Position numbers and translations under genes: made by a program
The notes under the pieces: generated by a model
What the model was told of the DNA's origin: nothing
Database searches by the model: none
Seen by the model: the letters and a program-made list of their open reading frames with translations, nothing else
NCBI GenBank assembly: GCA_018433885.1
Contig: JAHDQK010000006.1
Coordinates: 31,572 to 95,571 of the forward strand
Reading direction: 5' to 3'
DNA from: Candidatus Cloacimonadota bacterium
GTDB lineage: Bacteria > Cloacimonadota > Cloacimonadia > Cloacimonadales > Cloacimonadaceae
Length of the DNA: 64,000 nucleotides
In this document: positions 52,878 to 62,800 of the stretch, piece after piece
Numbering within the stretch: the first letter of the stretch is position 1
Layout: each line of letters opens with the position of its first letter

Positions 52878-53168
52878 CTAGTTTGCTACTTTGAGATCGA
52901 CTACACTGCTCTTGAATTCGCGGGAAAACTTGAATGTAGGTACAGTGCGTTCCGGAACCGGGACTTTCTCGTCGGTCTTGGGATTGCGGCCAACGCGAGG
53001 TTTACGGGTTTTGAGGCGGAAAGTGCCAAACCCACGGATTTCGATGTGGTGACCTTGTGCCAGAATGTCTTTGATTCCCTGGAAGAGGGCATCAACTACA
53101 ACGGCTACGTCTTTGCGGATAATACCGGTGTTTTCCGATATTTCCTTTACGAGATCAGCTTTAGTCAT
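52878..53168 (-). CDS. hup: HU/IHF-family DNA-binding protein
   Basis: 96 residues. Helical N-terminus (TKADLVKEISENTGI), beta-arm with GFGTFRLKTRKPRVGRNPKT and the DNA-intercalating Pro region, and a C-terminal VPTFKFSREFKSSV. Nucleoid protein that bends DNA. AAGGAG precedes the ATG, and the mS38-like gene follows on the same transcript. A TTGACA at 53261-53266 (minus) may be its -35 but the -10 is unclear. Confidence 0.93.
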   Translation of the reverse strand: MTKADLVKEISENTGIIRKDVAVVVDALFQGIKDILAQGHHIEIRGFGTFRLKTRKPRVGRNPKTDEKVPVPERTVPTFKFSREFKSSVVDLKVAN

Positions 53169-53485
53169 GTTTAGTCTCCTTAAAGTTCTTCCTATGTTCT
53201 ATCAGATATGATATAGCATATAATCCAATAATGAACTCAAAAATAGAGCATTAGGTTTTGTGTCAAGGGAAAAATCATGCCTGCCTTTCTAGGATGCCAG
53301 CAATATTTAGTTCCGCTATAACCTCAAAGGAAATACAGCGTGATAAATGAGAATAAATCATGGAATATTATGGACTTACAACATACTGATCTGAGCCTGT
53401 ATCATTAAGAACCTTGGCGTTAACTAAAAGGCAATACATAGAACTCTTGAAGTCCATGCTCCAAGTCGTGGATTTCCCCGAAACC

Positions 53486-53659
53486 CTGTCAGGGGCGACA
53501 CAAAACCCCACATCTCAAAATCACTTTGGACTGAATCATCAAAACGCATTATACTCCAGCCCATTCATCACAGCTATCGCGCAGCCTCTTCCAAGCAGTT
53601 CACACTGCTTCAAGCTAGCTTGGCGACTGCTTCGGGGAATGGGTGAGCTTAGGCGGATT
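53486..53659 (-). repeat. Dispersed structured repeat, copy 3 of 3 (minus strand)
   Basis: Read on the minus strand it matches copies 1 and 2 from ATCCGC through CACCCATTC, GCAGTCGCCAAGCTAG, the hairpin AAGCAGT-GTGA-ACTGCTT and GAATGGG, and on to TGTCGCCC. The inner stem is perfect here, with A-T where copy 1 has T-A. The loop GTGA is a GNRA type, as is GGGA in the other copies. Confidence 0.7.
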
Positions 53660-53938
53660 CAGATCTGCTCCCCTTTTCCAGAGCCTTGGATAGCACAGAT
53701 TCTTCATTGCCCTTTGTGCCTTACACAAAACCATCCCCAAAAGGGCTGGATCAAGCTCAAATTTCATCTTCATCTGGCTCACCAATTCCACCCCGACCTA
53801 TCACACTTCGGCCACATTTGGAAAACTCTTGACATCATAGATCGGTATTTCATAAAGGTCATGGGCATAATCTGACCGATATTAACATCGACGGATATCT
53901 GCCTAAAGAACAGCGCCACAAACATTAAAGGATAGTAT
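53660..53938. other. Region between repeat copy 3 and the C25 gene
   Basis: About 280 bp without a supportable gene. An open frame that begins inside the repeat runs across it, but its conserved part is only the repeat. AAAGGATAGTAT just before 53939 serves as the ribosome binding site of the next gene. Confidence 0.5.
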
Positions 53939-56900
53939 ATGAAACGACTTATGCTTATCGTCATCGGGCTATGTTGCCTGCCTTTGATAGCCCTCGAAAG
54001 TGATTTTAGCAAACTTAATTCTGGTTTTTTCGTTAGCGACCAATCTTCGGAAAGTATCGATCTAAAATTCACCCTTCCCCAGTATGAACTCAAAGCAATC
54101 TCTCAAGAGGGAGAATTGTATCAGAAGATAATGGTAAAGGGAGCGGGAGCGCTTACAGAGCAAGGATATCCAGAGCTTCCCGTGCTTACCACCACCATCG
54201 CCATCCCTGCTCAAGGTAATGTGGAAGTGGAGATTCTGAGCGCAAGGCAATCCATCATTAGCGGAATCAAACCATATCCCGCCCAAGATGAATCTCTTCC
54301 TGTATCGGGTAGAGCATTTCTGCAAAACGCGTCCTTTTATAATAGCAAACAAGAATATCCCTCCCGCGATCTTGTGGTTAGCCAACCGATGATTCTGCGG
54401 GATTTGCGCATCGTAACTGTATCTGTGAGTCCCTTTGTATATGATGCGGGTGCTCAAGAACTGAAGGTGAGAGAAAGTATAGATATCCGGCTTAGGTTTA
54501 GCCCGGAACCCGGAGTAAACGAGCTGATGAACCATGACGTTCAGATCAGTCCGGCTTTTGCCAAGATCTATGAATCCATGATCCTGAACTGGCATGAATA
54601 TCGGGATCTGGTAGTGGCAAACACACCTCCCCGCTATCTAATCATCCACGGTAACACCACCGAGCCCACTTTTCTGGCAGCTCTGAACGGTTTTGCTACT
54701 TGGAAGCGTCAAAAAGGTGCAGACGTGGATATCGCCACCACAGCCACCTCAAGCGCGGGAACCAGTACATCAAGCATTCAGACTTATATCCGAAACCGCT
54801 ACAGCAACCCTGCAACACGTCCGGACTATGTGATCCTGATCGGAGATACCGGCGGCAGCTATGCGATTCCTGCCTTTACAAACAACGGCGGCGGAACAGA
54901 TTACCCATATTCTTTCATGAACACCGGAGATATCCTGGGAGACCTCTTTGTAGGCAGAATCTCGGTGGAAAACATCACTCAGTTCCTCGTAGTTTTAGAG
55001 AAGATTTATCTCTACGAACGGGATATTGATCTGGATACCGCTCAGTGGTTGAACCATATGCTGTTGGTCGGTGATGACAATCCTTCGGGAATATCTACCA
55101 TGTATCTTAGCAAATACATCAAGGAACTGGCAGAAGAAGTGAATCCGGAAAACACATTCACCGAGATGTATGGATCTAATTTCGATAGCTTTGTAACTGG
55201 GATCAACGCCGCCTTCAACCAAGGAATCAGCTTTTACAGTTTCCGGGGTTATATAGATTTTTCCCCCCCTGCTGAAGGGGCTTTAAATAACGGCTATAAA
55301 CTGCCGCACGCAGTAATCATCACTTGTGCTACAGGTAACTACTCTGGTAGTATCGCGGAAACGGAAAGCTTGATCCGCTATGGTACTACCGCTCTACCCA
55401 AAGGTTCCGTTACAGCTGTAGGTATGAGTACATCCAGCACCCACACTACGTTTAACCATGTCTTGCATGGAGGCATCTTCGAAGGCATCTACGCACGTGG
55501 TATGCGCACCATGGGCGAAGCGGTATTGCATGGCAAACTCTATATGCACGAGATTTTTGGCGTATCGTCCGCCGTAAACGTAGAGAAATTCAGCCATTGG
55601 TGCAATCTGATGGGTGATCCCACCATGGAAGTATATACTGGAATTCCCAACAGCTTCCAGATCCAGACCCAAAGTGTAATCCCCTTGGGATTATCGCTTT
55701 TAGATGTATCTGTCAGCGATTCCCAAGATCAACCTGTAGCGGGTGCATCCGTTGTGTTATCGATGGGCTTTGATATTCTTTCCCGCGGATACACCGATTT
55801 AGAAGGCAATGTGATCTTGGTTCTACCTACAGGAATGAGCGCCGGTATGGGAATAATCACAGTAGCGATGCACGATTTCAAGCCACTGATTCATCCCGTA
55901 ACCGTGCAGAACAGCGCTACTTTAGTGCCAAGCACAATAATTGTAAACGATTCCGCCTCCGGAAACAACAATAGTTTGATCACAGCGGGAGAGACCGTGG
56001 ATCTATATTTTGGGCTTTTGAATACAGGAAGTGGAGCAGTGGCTGGAGTATCCGGCTATCTGGCTACCGAAAGCCCTTGGGTTCAGATCATCCAAGGTCA
56101 GGTATCGTATCCCACAATTCCCGGTGGAGCCAGTGCCCAGAACCTTAGTCCTCTGGTAATCCAAATCGCACCGAATACTCCGCATGATACTATGTTGCGT
56201 TTGCATCTGATGCTTACCAACAGTAGTGGCACAAGTTACGATGTTTCGGAATACATCCCCGTGGAATCCGCGCGGATGGAGTTCAGATCTTTCAATGTTT
56301 TGGATAATGGCGGTGGAGTGTTGGATCCCGGAGAAACTGCAGAGCTGAAGGTCACTTTGCAGAATACTGGTAGCGCCACAGTCCAGGGTGTGTTTGCCGA
56401 ATTGATCTCGGGAAATGATCTCTTGGAGGTCACGGACGCCACAGCTTTTCTTGGAAATATATCAGTGAATGCCACAGTTAGTAGCGCAACAAACCACTTT
56501 CAGGTATATTCCCGCACGCCTACCATCCCGGGAATGGTGATGCCTCTTAGTTTGAGGCTTTATAATGCAGCAGGTTTTGAGCAATTTATTCCTGTCTCCC
56601 TCACCATCGGCACAATCAATCAACAGAGCCCTCTGGGACCCGATTCCTATGGCTATGTGATCTACGATCAAAGTGATACTGCTTATCCCGAAGCTCCGGT
56701 ATATGAATGGATGCCAATAGCTCCACAAGAAGGTGGATTGGGCACGGTATTGCCGATATCCGACATCTATAATGGTTCCGACGAAGGGGATCAAGTAGGC
56801 GCGCAGTCTTTGGCTATCGTGGATCTACCGTTTGAGTTTCGTTTTTATGGGAGATACTACAACCAGATTACGGTATGTTCCAATGGCTATATTGCCTTGG

Positions 56901-58336
56901 GAATCACCGGAAATGCCGAGTTCCGCAACTTCCGTTTGCCTGGAGCGATGGGGCCCAGCCCAATGATAGCGGCGTTTTGGGATGATCTTGCTACCCACTC
57001 GGGTAGTAGCATCTCATATTGGTTCGATCGCAGTAACCGCAGATTCATCGTGGAATGGTACAATATGTTAAATGGCAAAAACGGTACATCCCCGGAAACC
57101 TTCCAGATCATGCTCTACGACCAGAATTTCCACTATACAAGTTTGGGAGACGGCCCCATCAAGATCCAGTATCATACTTTCAACAACGTGGATTCCCAAT
57201 CCGGAAACAGACACGGAAACTATGCTACGATCGGGATAGAAGATCATAGCGGCACAGTAGGCCTGGAATATACGTTCAACAATAGCTATCCCACTGCGGC
57301 GGCTCCCTTGGGCAATGCCACGGCAATATTTATCACAAACAATCCCTCCATGTATGATGCTCCGATCACTCTCAGCGGTATATCCGACAAGCAAATCAGG
57401 CAGGGTGAGACCATCACGATCACGGAAGTGGAACAGTATTTCCACAGCGTGGCGAACCTCGATTACAGTGTGGTAGAAAACCCAAATATCACCTCCGAGA
57501 TCGGTACCGTGGGGATCAAAATAAATCCTGTTGAGGATTTCTTTGGTGAAACCCAAATCTTGATTCGGGCTACCGATCCGATGGGCAGATATATAGATAC
57601 CGGATTCAACCTTTCGGTACAGAAGGCTCAATGGCATAAACAAACCTTTACCGAAACCAGTTTACCTTCGGGCTGGGTTACGGGTCATCTGGGAAGCACC
57701 ACGCAGACTTGGCATATCGAGATGGACGAAACAGGTAACTATTTTGCAAAGACTTCTGCCAGCAACGGGCACACTGCCAACGAGAGATTGAGTACCGCGA
57801 GTTTTAATCTTAGCGGATATCGCAACACAAGAGTTCGTTTTTGGTTGGATTTCCTGCCCTCTCCAGGTGCCAGCGGAACTTTGCAATACTCATTCAACAA
57901 CATTGTCTGGAACAACGTAGATAGCTTCAACAGCGCTTTCATGGGTTATAAAGAATACCATATTCCGGGCTTGGATAACCGCAATTCGGTTCGCCTGCGC
58001 TGGGCTTATGGTGCCCCCACAAACTCCACTGGGGCAGAAAACCACATGATTATCGACGATATCTGCATCACAGGCGTGTATCCTGCCTTAGTGCAGAATA
58101 TTGAGTTGGCCTCCAATGAAGGAAGCCTTACTTTGAGCTGGAATCCCGTTATCACGGATACCGCGGGAAATACAATGATGGTGTCCGGATATCGCATCTA
58201 TGCCTCGGAACTTCCGGATTTTGAGCCAGATAGCAGTAATCTGATGATGCAAAGCACGGGGAGTTCCGTTACCTTCACTTCGGAACAGTTGTCGTTACCC
58301 AAGTGTTTCTTCCGCGTGGTTGCCAAAACCGATTAA
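53939..58336 (+). CDS. Giant secreted gingipain-like (C25 family) protein
   Basis: 1465 residues. Signal peptide MKRLMLIVIGLCCLPLIA, then a C25-type propeptide region (to about 200), then the C25 domain (about 220-560; YLIIHGNTTEP, PDYVILIGDTGG, LFVGRISVEN). Carboxypeptidase-regulatory-like, CARDB-like and nidogen/NHL-type beta domains follow, and a C-terminal fibronectin-III-like domain (SLTLSWNPVI). The nucleophile region VIITCATGNYSG keeps Cys, but the His expected in a GHG motif is replaced (SFRGYIDFSPP). It may be an adhesin or a variant protease. No type IX-like sorting domain at the C-terminus. Confidence 0.85.
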   Translation: MKRLMLIVIGLCCLPLIALESDFSKLNSGFFVSDQSSESIDLKFTLPQYELKAISQEGELYQKIMVKGAGALTEQGYPELPVLTTTIAIPAQGNVEVEILSARQSIISGIKPYPAQDESLPVSGRAFLQNASFYNSKQEYPSRDLVVSQPMILRDLRIVTVSVSPFVYDAGAQELKVRESIDIRLRFSPEPGVNELMNHDVQISPAFAKIYESMILNWHEYRDLVVANTPPRYLIIHGNTTEPTFLAALNGFATWKRQKGADVDIATTATSSAGTSTSSIQTYIRNRYSNPATRPDYVILIGDTGGSYAIPAFTNNGGGTDYPYSFMNTGDILGDLFVGRISVENITQFLVVLEKIYLYERDIDLDTAQWLNHMLLVGDDNPSGISTMYLSKYIKELAEEVNPENTFTEMYGSNFDSFVTGINAAFNQGISFYSFRGYIDFSPPAEGALNNGYKLPHAVIITCATGNYSGSIAETESLIRYGTTALPKGSVTAVGMSTSSTHTTFNHVLHGGIFEGIYARGMRTMGEAVLHGKLYMHEIFGVSSAVNVEKFSHWCNLMGDPTMEVYTGIPNSFQIQTQSVIPLGLSLLDVSVSDSQDQPVAGASVVLSMGFDILSRGYTDLEGNVILVLPTGMSAGMGIITVAMHDFKPLIHPVTVQNSATLVPSTIIVNDSASGNNNSLITAGETVDLYFGLLNTGSGAVAGVSGYLATESPWVQIIQGQVSYPTIPGGASAQNLSPLVIQIAPNTPHDTMLRLHLMLTNSSGTSYDVSEYIPVESARMEFRSFNVLDNGGGVLDPGETAELKVTLQNTGSATVQGVFAELISGNDLLEVTDATAFLGNISVNATVSSATNHFQVYSRTPTIPGMVMPLSLRLYNAAGFEQFIPVSLTIGTINQQSPLGPDSYGYVIYDQSDTAYPEAPVYEWMPIAPQEGGLGTVLPISDIYNGSDEGDQVGAQSLAIVDLPFEFRFYGRYYNQITVCSNGYIALGITGNAEFRNFRLPGAMGPSPMIAAFWDDLATHSGSSISYWFDRSNRRFIVEWYNMLNGKNGTSPETFQIMLYDQNFHYTSLGDGPIKIQYHTFNNVDSQSGNRHGNYATIGIEDHSGTVGLEYTFNNSYPTAAAPLGNATAIFITNNPSMYDAPITLSGISDKQIRQGETITITEVEQYFHSVANLDYSVVENPNITSEIGTVGIKINPVEDFFGETQILIRATDPMGRYIDTGFNLSVQKAQWHKQTFTETSLPSGWVTGHLGSTTQTWHIEMDETGNYFAKTSASNGHTANERLSTASFNLSGYRNTRVRFWLDFLPSPGASGTLQYSFNNIVWNNVDSFNSAFMGYKEYHIPGLDNRNSVRLRWAYGAPTNSTGAENHMIIDDICITGVYPALVQNIELASNEGSLTLSWNPVITDTAGNTMMVSGYRIYASELPDFEPDSSNLMMQSTGSSVTFTSEQLSLPKCFFRVVAKTD

Positions 58337-58359
58337 CCAGATAATTACTTGAATCAATG

Positions 58360-58398
58360 CCGGTTTCTACCATCTGGGGGGGAACCGGTTTTCTTTTA
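58360..58398 (+). terminator. Terminator after the C25 gene
   Basis: CCGGTT (58360-58365) pairs with AACCGG (58383-58388) across a longer loop and is followed by TTTTCTTTTA. Confidence 0.6.
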
Positions 58399-58616
58399 TC
58401 CCCAAATTCCTGCCATATGGGTTTCACTCCTGGCAAACTGAAAAAGACCTTTGCAAAATTAGCCACAGGGAGGGATGGATATTAGATTATGCAAAAAAAT
58501 AGGTGGGTTTTGTTACAGGACGGGTAAAACTCGCCTGAATAGCATGAAACATCTCATCTATCACGGCTTTTTCAAGCCATTTCGAGAACAAATCCCAGAA
58601 TCTGGGCACACCTCTC

Positions 58617-59669
58617 CTATACAGGGTTAAAGGAAAGAATTTTCATTGCCCGTTTGATGTTGTAAGCTAGGCACCTCATGTAGAGGTAGCAGGTAGTTTT
58701 TTCCAAACCCACATATCTTGATCGCGACCAGCCATAACTCCGCTTCAGTGAACCAAAGGTGCGCTCAATCACGTAGCGATGCTGAGAAATAGCCTTGTTG
58801 CGCTGCCTTATGGCATCATCCTCGGGCTCATTCCGTTTACGTTTGTGCATGATCCTGTCCTCAAGACCGTTAGTTCGGAGCAATTCTTTATTGGCCTCAC
58901 TGTGATAACCTTTGTCGGCATGAATGATGTCTCCCTCCTCAAGAGGTGTATTGCCGATCAACTCCGGAAACATCACCGTGTCATGAACATTGGCAGGTGT
59001 GACAATGATGCTCTCCACGATCCCATTGGCATCGGTCAACACATGTCCCTTGTAGCCATAGGTCGATTGATTCCCCTTTTTCATCCATCTGGCATCCTTG
59101 TCTACGGACTCCTCGATGGTCACTTCGGTCGCTTCAAAGATGGGAGTCGATTCTTCTGACTGTGCCTCATCGCCAGTCGGTTCTGTTTCAATGAAAACCT
59201 TCTTGTGGGGACGGGCTTGGGACGAGATCAAGGTTGCATCCACCATCTTGCCTTTCCTGACCTCCAAACCCATCTCGTGGAACTCACCCATGATTCCCTC
59301 AAACACGGTCTTATACAAACCCGACTTGGTCAGCCGGTCGCGCCAACGGCTGATGGTCGAATGATCAGGAGTACTCTCGGTAATGCTGAAGTCACAGAAA
59401 TTCATGAACAGAAGATTGGTGCGCAGATAGAACTCCATCTCAGGATCGGACAAATCATACCAGCCCTGCAACAACATCACCCGAAACATCTTCACCGGAT
59501 CATAGGAATCCCTGCCTGCCACCTTTGTCCGTTGGGGATCAAGCGGTTCCAGATACCTCTTCACTTTGTCCCAGTTCACCATTTCCTTGAACTCTAACAA
59601 AAAGTGCTCTATCTGGTTCAGCCGGTTCTGAATGTCGTAATCGGTCATAGTCATCTTATCTCTGCGCAT
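58617..59669 (-). CDS. IS5-family DDE transposase
   Basis: 350 residues, intact. N-terminal DUF772-like helical domain (DPVKMFRVMLLQGWYDLSD, TPDHSTISRWRDRL), then the DDE core: first Asp in GKMVDATLISSQ, second in IIHADKGYHS, and Glu in the Y-(2)-R-(3)-E-type signature HRYVIERTFGSLKR. It has DARWMKKGNQSTYGYKGH, characteristic of the IS5 group. AGGAGATTTACC precedes the ATG. Probably active since both ends and the frame are intact. Confidence 0.95.
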   Translation of the reverse strand: MRRDKMTMTDYDIQNRLNQIEHFLLEFKEMVNWDKVKRYLEPLDPQRTKVAGRDSYDPVKMFRVMLLQGWYDLSDPEMEFYLRTNLLFMNFCDFSITESTPDHSTISRWRDRLTKSGLYKTVFEGIMGEFHEMGLEVRKGKMVDATLISSQARPHKKVFIETEPTGDEAQSEESTPIFEATEVTIEESVDKDARWMKKGNQSTYGYKGHVLTDANGIVESIIVTPANVHDTVMFPELIGNTPLEEGDIIHADKGYHSEANKELLRTNGLEDRIMHKRKRNEPEDDAIRQRNKAISQHRYVIERTFGSLKRSYGWSRSRYVGLEKTTCYLYMRCLAYNIKRAMKILSFNPV

Positions 59670-59696
59670 GGTAAATCTCCTGTTCTTGATAAGATG

Positions 59697-59725
59697 ACAA
59701 TATGTAGCGCTATCTAATTTGTCAA
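59697..59725 (-). promoter_or_regulatory. Transposase promoter
   Basis: On the minus strand TTGACA (59720-59725) and TATTGT (59697-59702), 17 bp apart, 28 bp before the transposase ATG. Confidence 0.75.
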
Positions 59726-59833
59726 GAATTATTTACGACATTTATAAAATGGATTCTCTGAACAAAACACGACTCTTATCTGCAAGTTGTACCCACCTAT
59801 GTGCAAAGGTCTTTGAAAGCCAGAACTCTTAAG

Positions 59834-59870
59834 CAAAAAAGAAGGGAGAGCGGATTATAACTGCTCTCCC
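59834..59870 (-). terminator. Terminator after the giant adhesin-like gene
   Basis: GGGAGAGC and GCTCTCCC (59844-59851 and 59863-59870) pair around an 11-base loop; on the minus strand TTCTTTTTTG follows. It lies about 20 bp past the stop at 59891. Confidence 0.85.
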
Positions 59871-59890
59871 CTTAGGATATCTGGAAATTA

Positions 59891-62800
59891 TCAAGGTGTA
59901 GTGGATTTTCCTGTTAAGTAGTTAAGACGATCCTTGATCCGTTTGTCTTTTGTAAAATTGCGGCGGGATACACGATCTCCTGCTATTGCCTTCACGCTCA
60001 AGAACAGCTGATTCAGATACGGTGTTACTTCCGGGAGGTAGTATGAGTTATCGCTTACTATATCGATGAGGTTAAACATATCCGCTTCCTCGGTAGGACT
60101 CCCGAGCACATGAATGCTATATCTTACTCCAAAAAAAGGACTTCCAGAGGTGTCTGTAGTAACCTCATCCCAAGAAAGAGATACATCGTTGCCGATAATC
60201 TCGATTTGGACATTCTGGGGAGTGGCAGGGATTCCGCCTGTCTTCTCCAGAGGATTCGAGAAAGATGCGCTGGATAACACATCGTTTGAATATCTGGCTT
60301 TTACTGCCCAAAGATACTCTCCGGGAGCAAGCAGTTCCCAATCCTGATCCATGAAGCTATTTCCGATAACGGGATCTTCGTTTATCTGTACCCACAAATC
60401 CTCGTTATCTTCCTGAGCAGGGGTCATCCGCCACAAATCATAACCCTCGATGGCGCGTGAATTGCGGGCAAGTGATGATCTTAGCTCCACCGCGTCGAGG
60501 TACCATTCGTAATACAAACCATCGTTTGTAACAGGATCATCGGCGTGGAAAGCGAATTGAATGGTAGCTCCAGAATAGGAGGAGAGGTCTATCACAACAG
60601 GCTGGTTGTAGTTGTTCCAACCACCGCTTAGTTCGCTGGCATCCCAAAGCGTGATCCAGCTTTCACCCCCATCGGTTGAGATTTTTACATAATAGTGATC
60701 TCCGGCTACAGAGCCGTAAAACACATTACTCTCAAATGTGAGATAGGCATCTGAGGGACAGAACATTGAGGGGCTGATCAGCCATTCATCTTGGTGCTGA
60801 TAATCCCACCACAGACCTGCTTGGAATTCTCCGTCAACCGGAGTGATGAGACTTGAACCTCCGGTGACCTCTCCGGCTCGATGCCAATTGGGGTAAGATC
60901 CATTGGGCAAAACTGAGCCTTGCGCTTGACCAGAGGAAGTCCAGGAAAGCGGTGGAAACTGCGGATCCTCAAAGCTTTCCCATATTCCTGTGGCATCAGG
61001 ATCCGGAATTTGCCAGCTTAGGCGAACCAAATTGTTCTGTATGCTTGCTTCCAATCCATAGGGGGCAAAAGCCAATTCATTCAGTTGCAAGGTGCCCCAC
61101 AAATAGGGCTCTTGTCCTACCTCGAGCGTACCTAAAAGGCTAATGTAATGAGGGTGAGTAATCTGATACTCATAGCTCATGTTACCATAAACATCGGGGA
61201 TCAGGAAGCTGCCATCCAAGCCGGTTTCCATAGTGTAATCGGCGTAACCAGTAAGAACGATGGTGGCTCCGGCAATACCCGCCTGAGTATCGCTGGCGAT
61301 CACTGTGCCAGATACCGTTACTTTTGGTATAGCTTGCAATGTGATCGTGAGCACTTCAGTTTCATCTTCTTCCAGAACTATTTCCGCAGTCTGAGTTACA
61401 TAACCGTGACGACTGAAGACTGCCGTGTAGTTGCCGGGCAGCACGTTCGGGATCAGGAACTGACCGTTTTGATCTGTTGTAGTATTGTATGAGCTGCCTT
61501 CGATGTTTACTTGAACTCCCTCAAGAGGAGCAGAACTGGCGGTTGTAACGGTACCAGTGATGTGTCCCACGCCTCCGGGGATTACGGTGAAGGTGGTCTT
61601 GGGGAACTGACCGCTGAGGGTTCCACCTGAAGGATTCGCGGGGTCAAATACAGTGCCGTCGCTTTGCAGCTTGCGGCTACGGTTTGTACCCACGGTCTGA
61701 GTCTTGAAGTATTTGCTACTGAGATACTCTGTATCCATCGGGCGATGAACCATCATCACGAGGTTCGCGCCATCCAGATACATGAAGGGGGTATCGAACT
61801 CGAAGTTGATTACGTTTTCCCCGGTGGGATAGCTTACTACTTCATCGAAAACCAAAGTGAGATCGGTGGAAGGAATCCAGCCAGCTTCCAGATTGCTTTG
61901 GGTGGTGGTTCCCAGATAGATCTTGATGGGTTTGTTAGTCACTTCGGCGTTGAAGCTGTTATAGAACTTGATGCCGGTGATCATACCTACGAAGTTGTTT
62001 AACTCGGCATTGGTGTAGATGGTCTCGAAAATGGAGTTTTTGTACCAGAAGTCGATCGGGATATAGGCGGTTTGGCTGCCATCTCCGATCGTGATGTCGT
62101 TCACGCCGTTTCCGGTAAGGGCGATCGTGTGAACTTCGCGGGTATTGGTGCTGCGGTTGCTTCTTGAAGCTGAACCAAGACTGTTGCCCAATACGTAACG
62201 GGTTCCCTGATCGTCTGTGATCGTAATGGTCGCGGTGAATTCACTTAGTGCGTTGGGGGTGAAGACAGCGTCGAAGGTGATGCTTTCTTCGTTACCAATG
62301 CTGGCGGGGAAGGTAGGCAGGGCTGCCAGCGAGAAGGTAGGGCTACCGGAGATGCTGATGCTCTGGATACCCAGAATTCCGCCACCGGTGTTTGTGATGC
62401 TGAAGCTCTTCACGCTGCTTCCACCCAAGTTTACATCGCCAAAGTTCCACTGAGTATCGCTAATTGAGATATCCGGGGTTCCTACCATGGCGAAGTTCAG
62501 GGTGCTCTGTTCATCCGCCACGATGGTCACGCTGTGGCTTACAGGGGTGTATCCGGTTTTGGAAGCGGTCACGGTGTGTGTTCCTACCGGCGCATGGCTG
62601 AAGTTGTAAACCCCGCTGGCATTGGTCGTGGTGCTGAACACGGTCTCTTCGATCGTGATCGTCACGTTGTTCAGCGGAGTTCCGTTTTCGGTAACGGTTC
62701 CGGTGAGGCTACCCGTATCTTCCACGTTCAGATAGAATCTGGTATTAGAACGGTTGCTGGCGGTCGTTCCCGTGAGGGCAGCGTCTGCGGCGGCGCTATC

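Larger units (their letters stand above)
58443..59814 (-). mobile_element. IS5-family insertion sequence, complete
   Basis: 1372 bp bounded by perfect 13-bp inverted repeats AAAGACCTTTGCA (58443-58455 and complement at 59802-59814). The trinucleotide GAA flanks both outer ends (58440-58442 and 59815-59817) and could be the target duplication. Subterminal AGGTGGGT also appears in inverted orientation at both ends. It contains one intact transposase gene. It sits between two giant secreted-protein genes without breaking either. Confidence 0.85.

Noticed and set aside
53414..53875. 153-residue plus-strand frame
   Set aside because: Conserved portion is repeat copy 3; no ribosome binding site and no domain.
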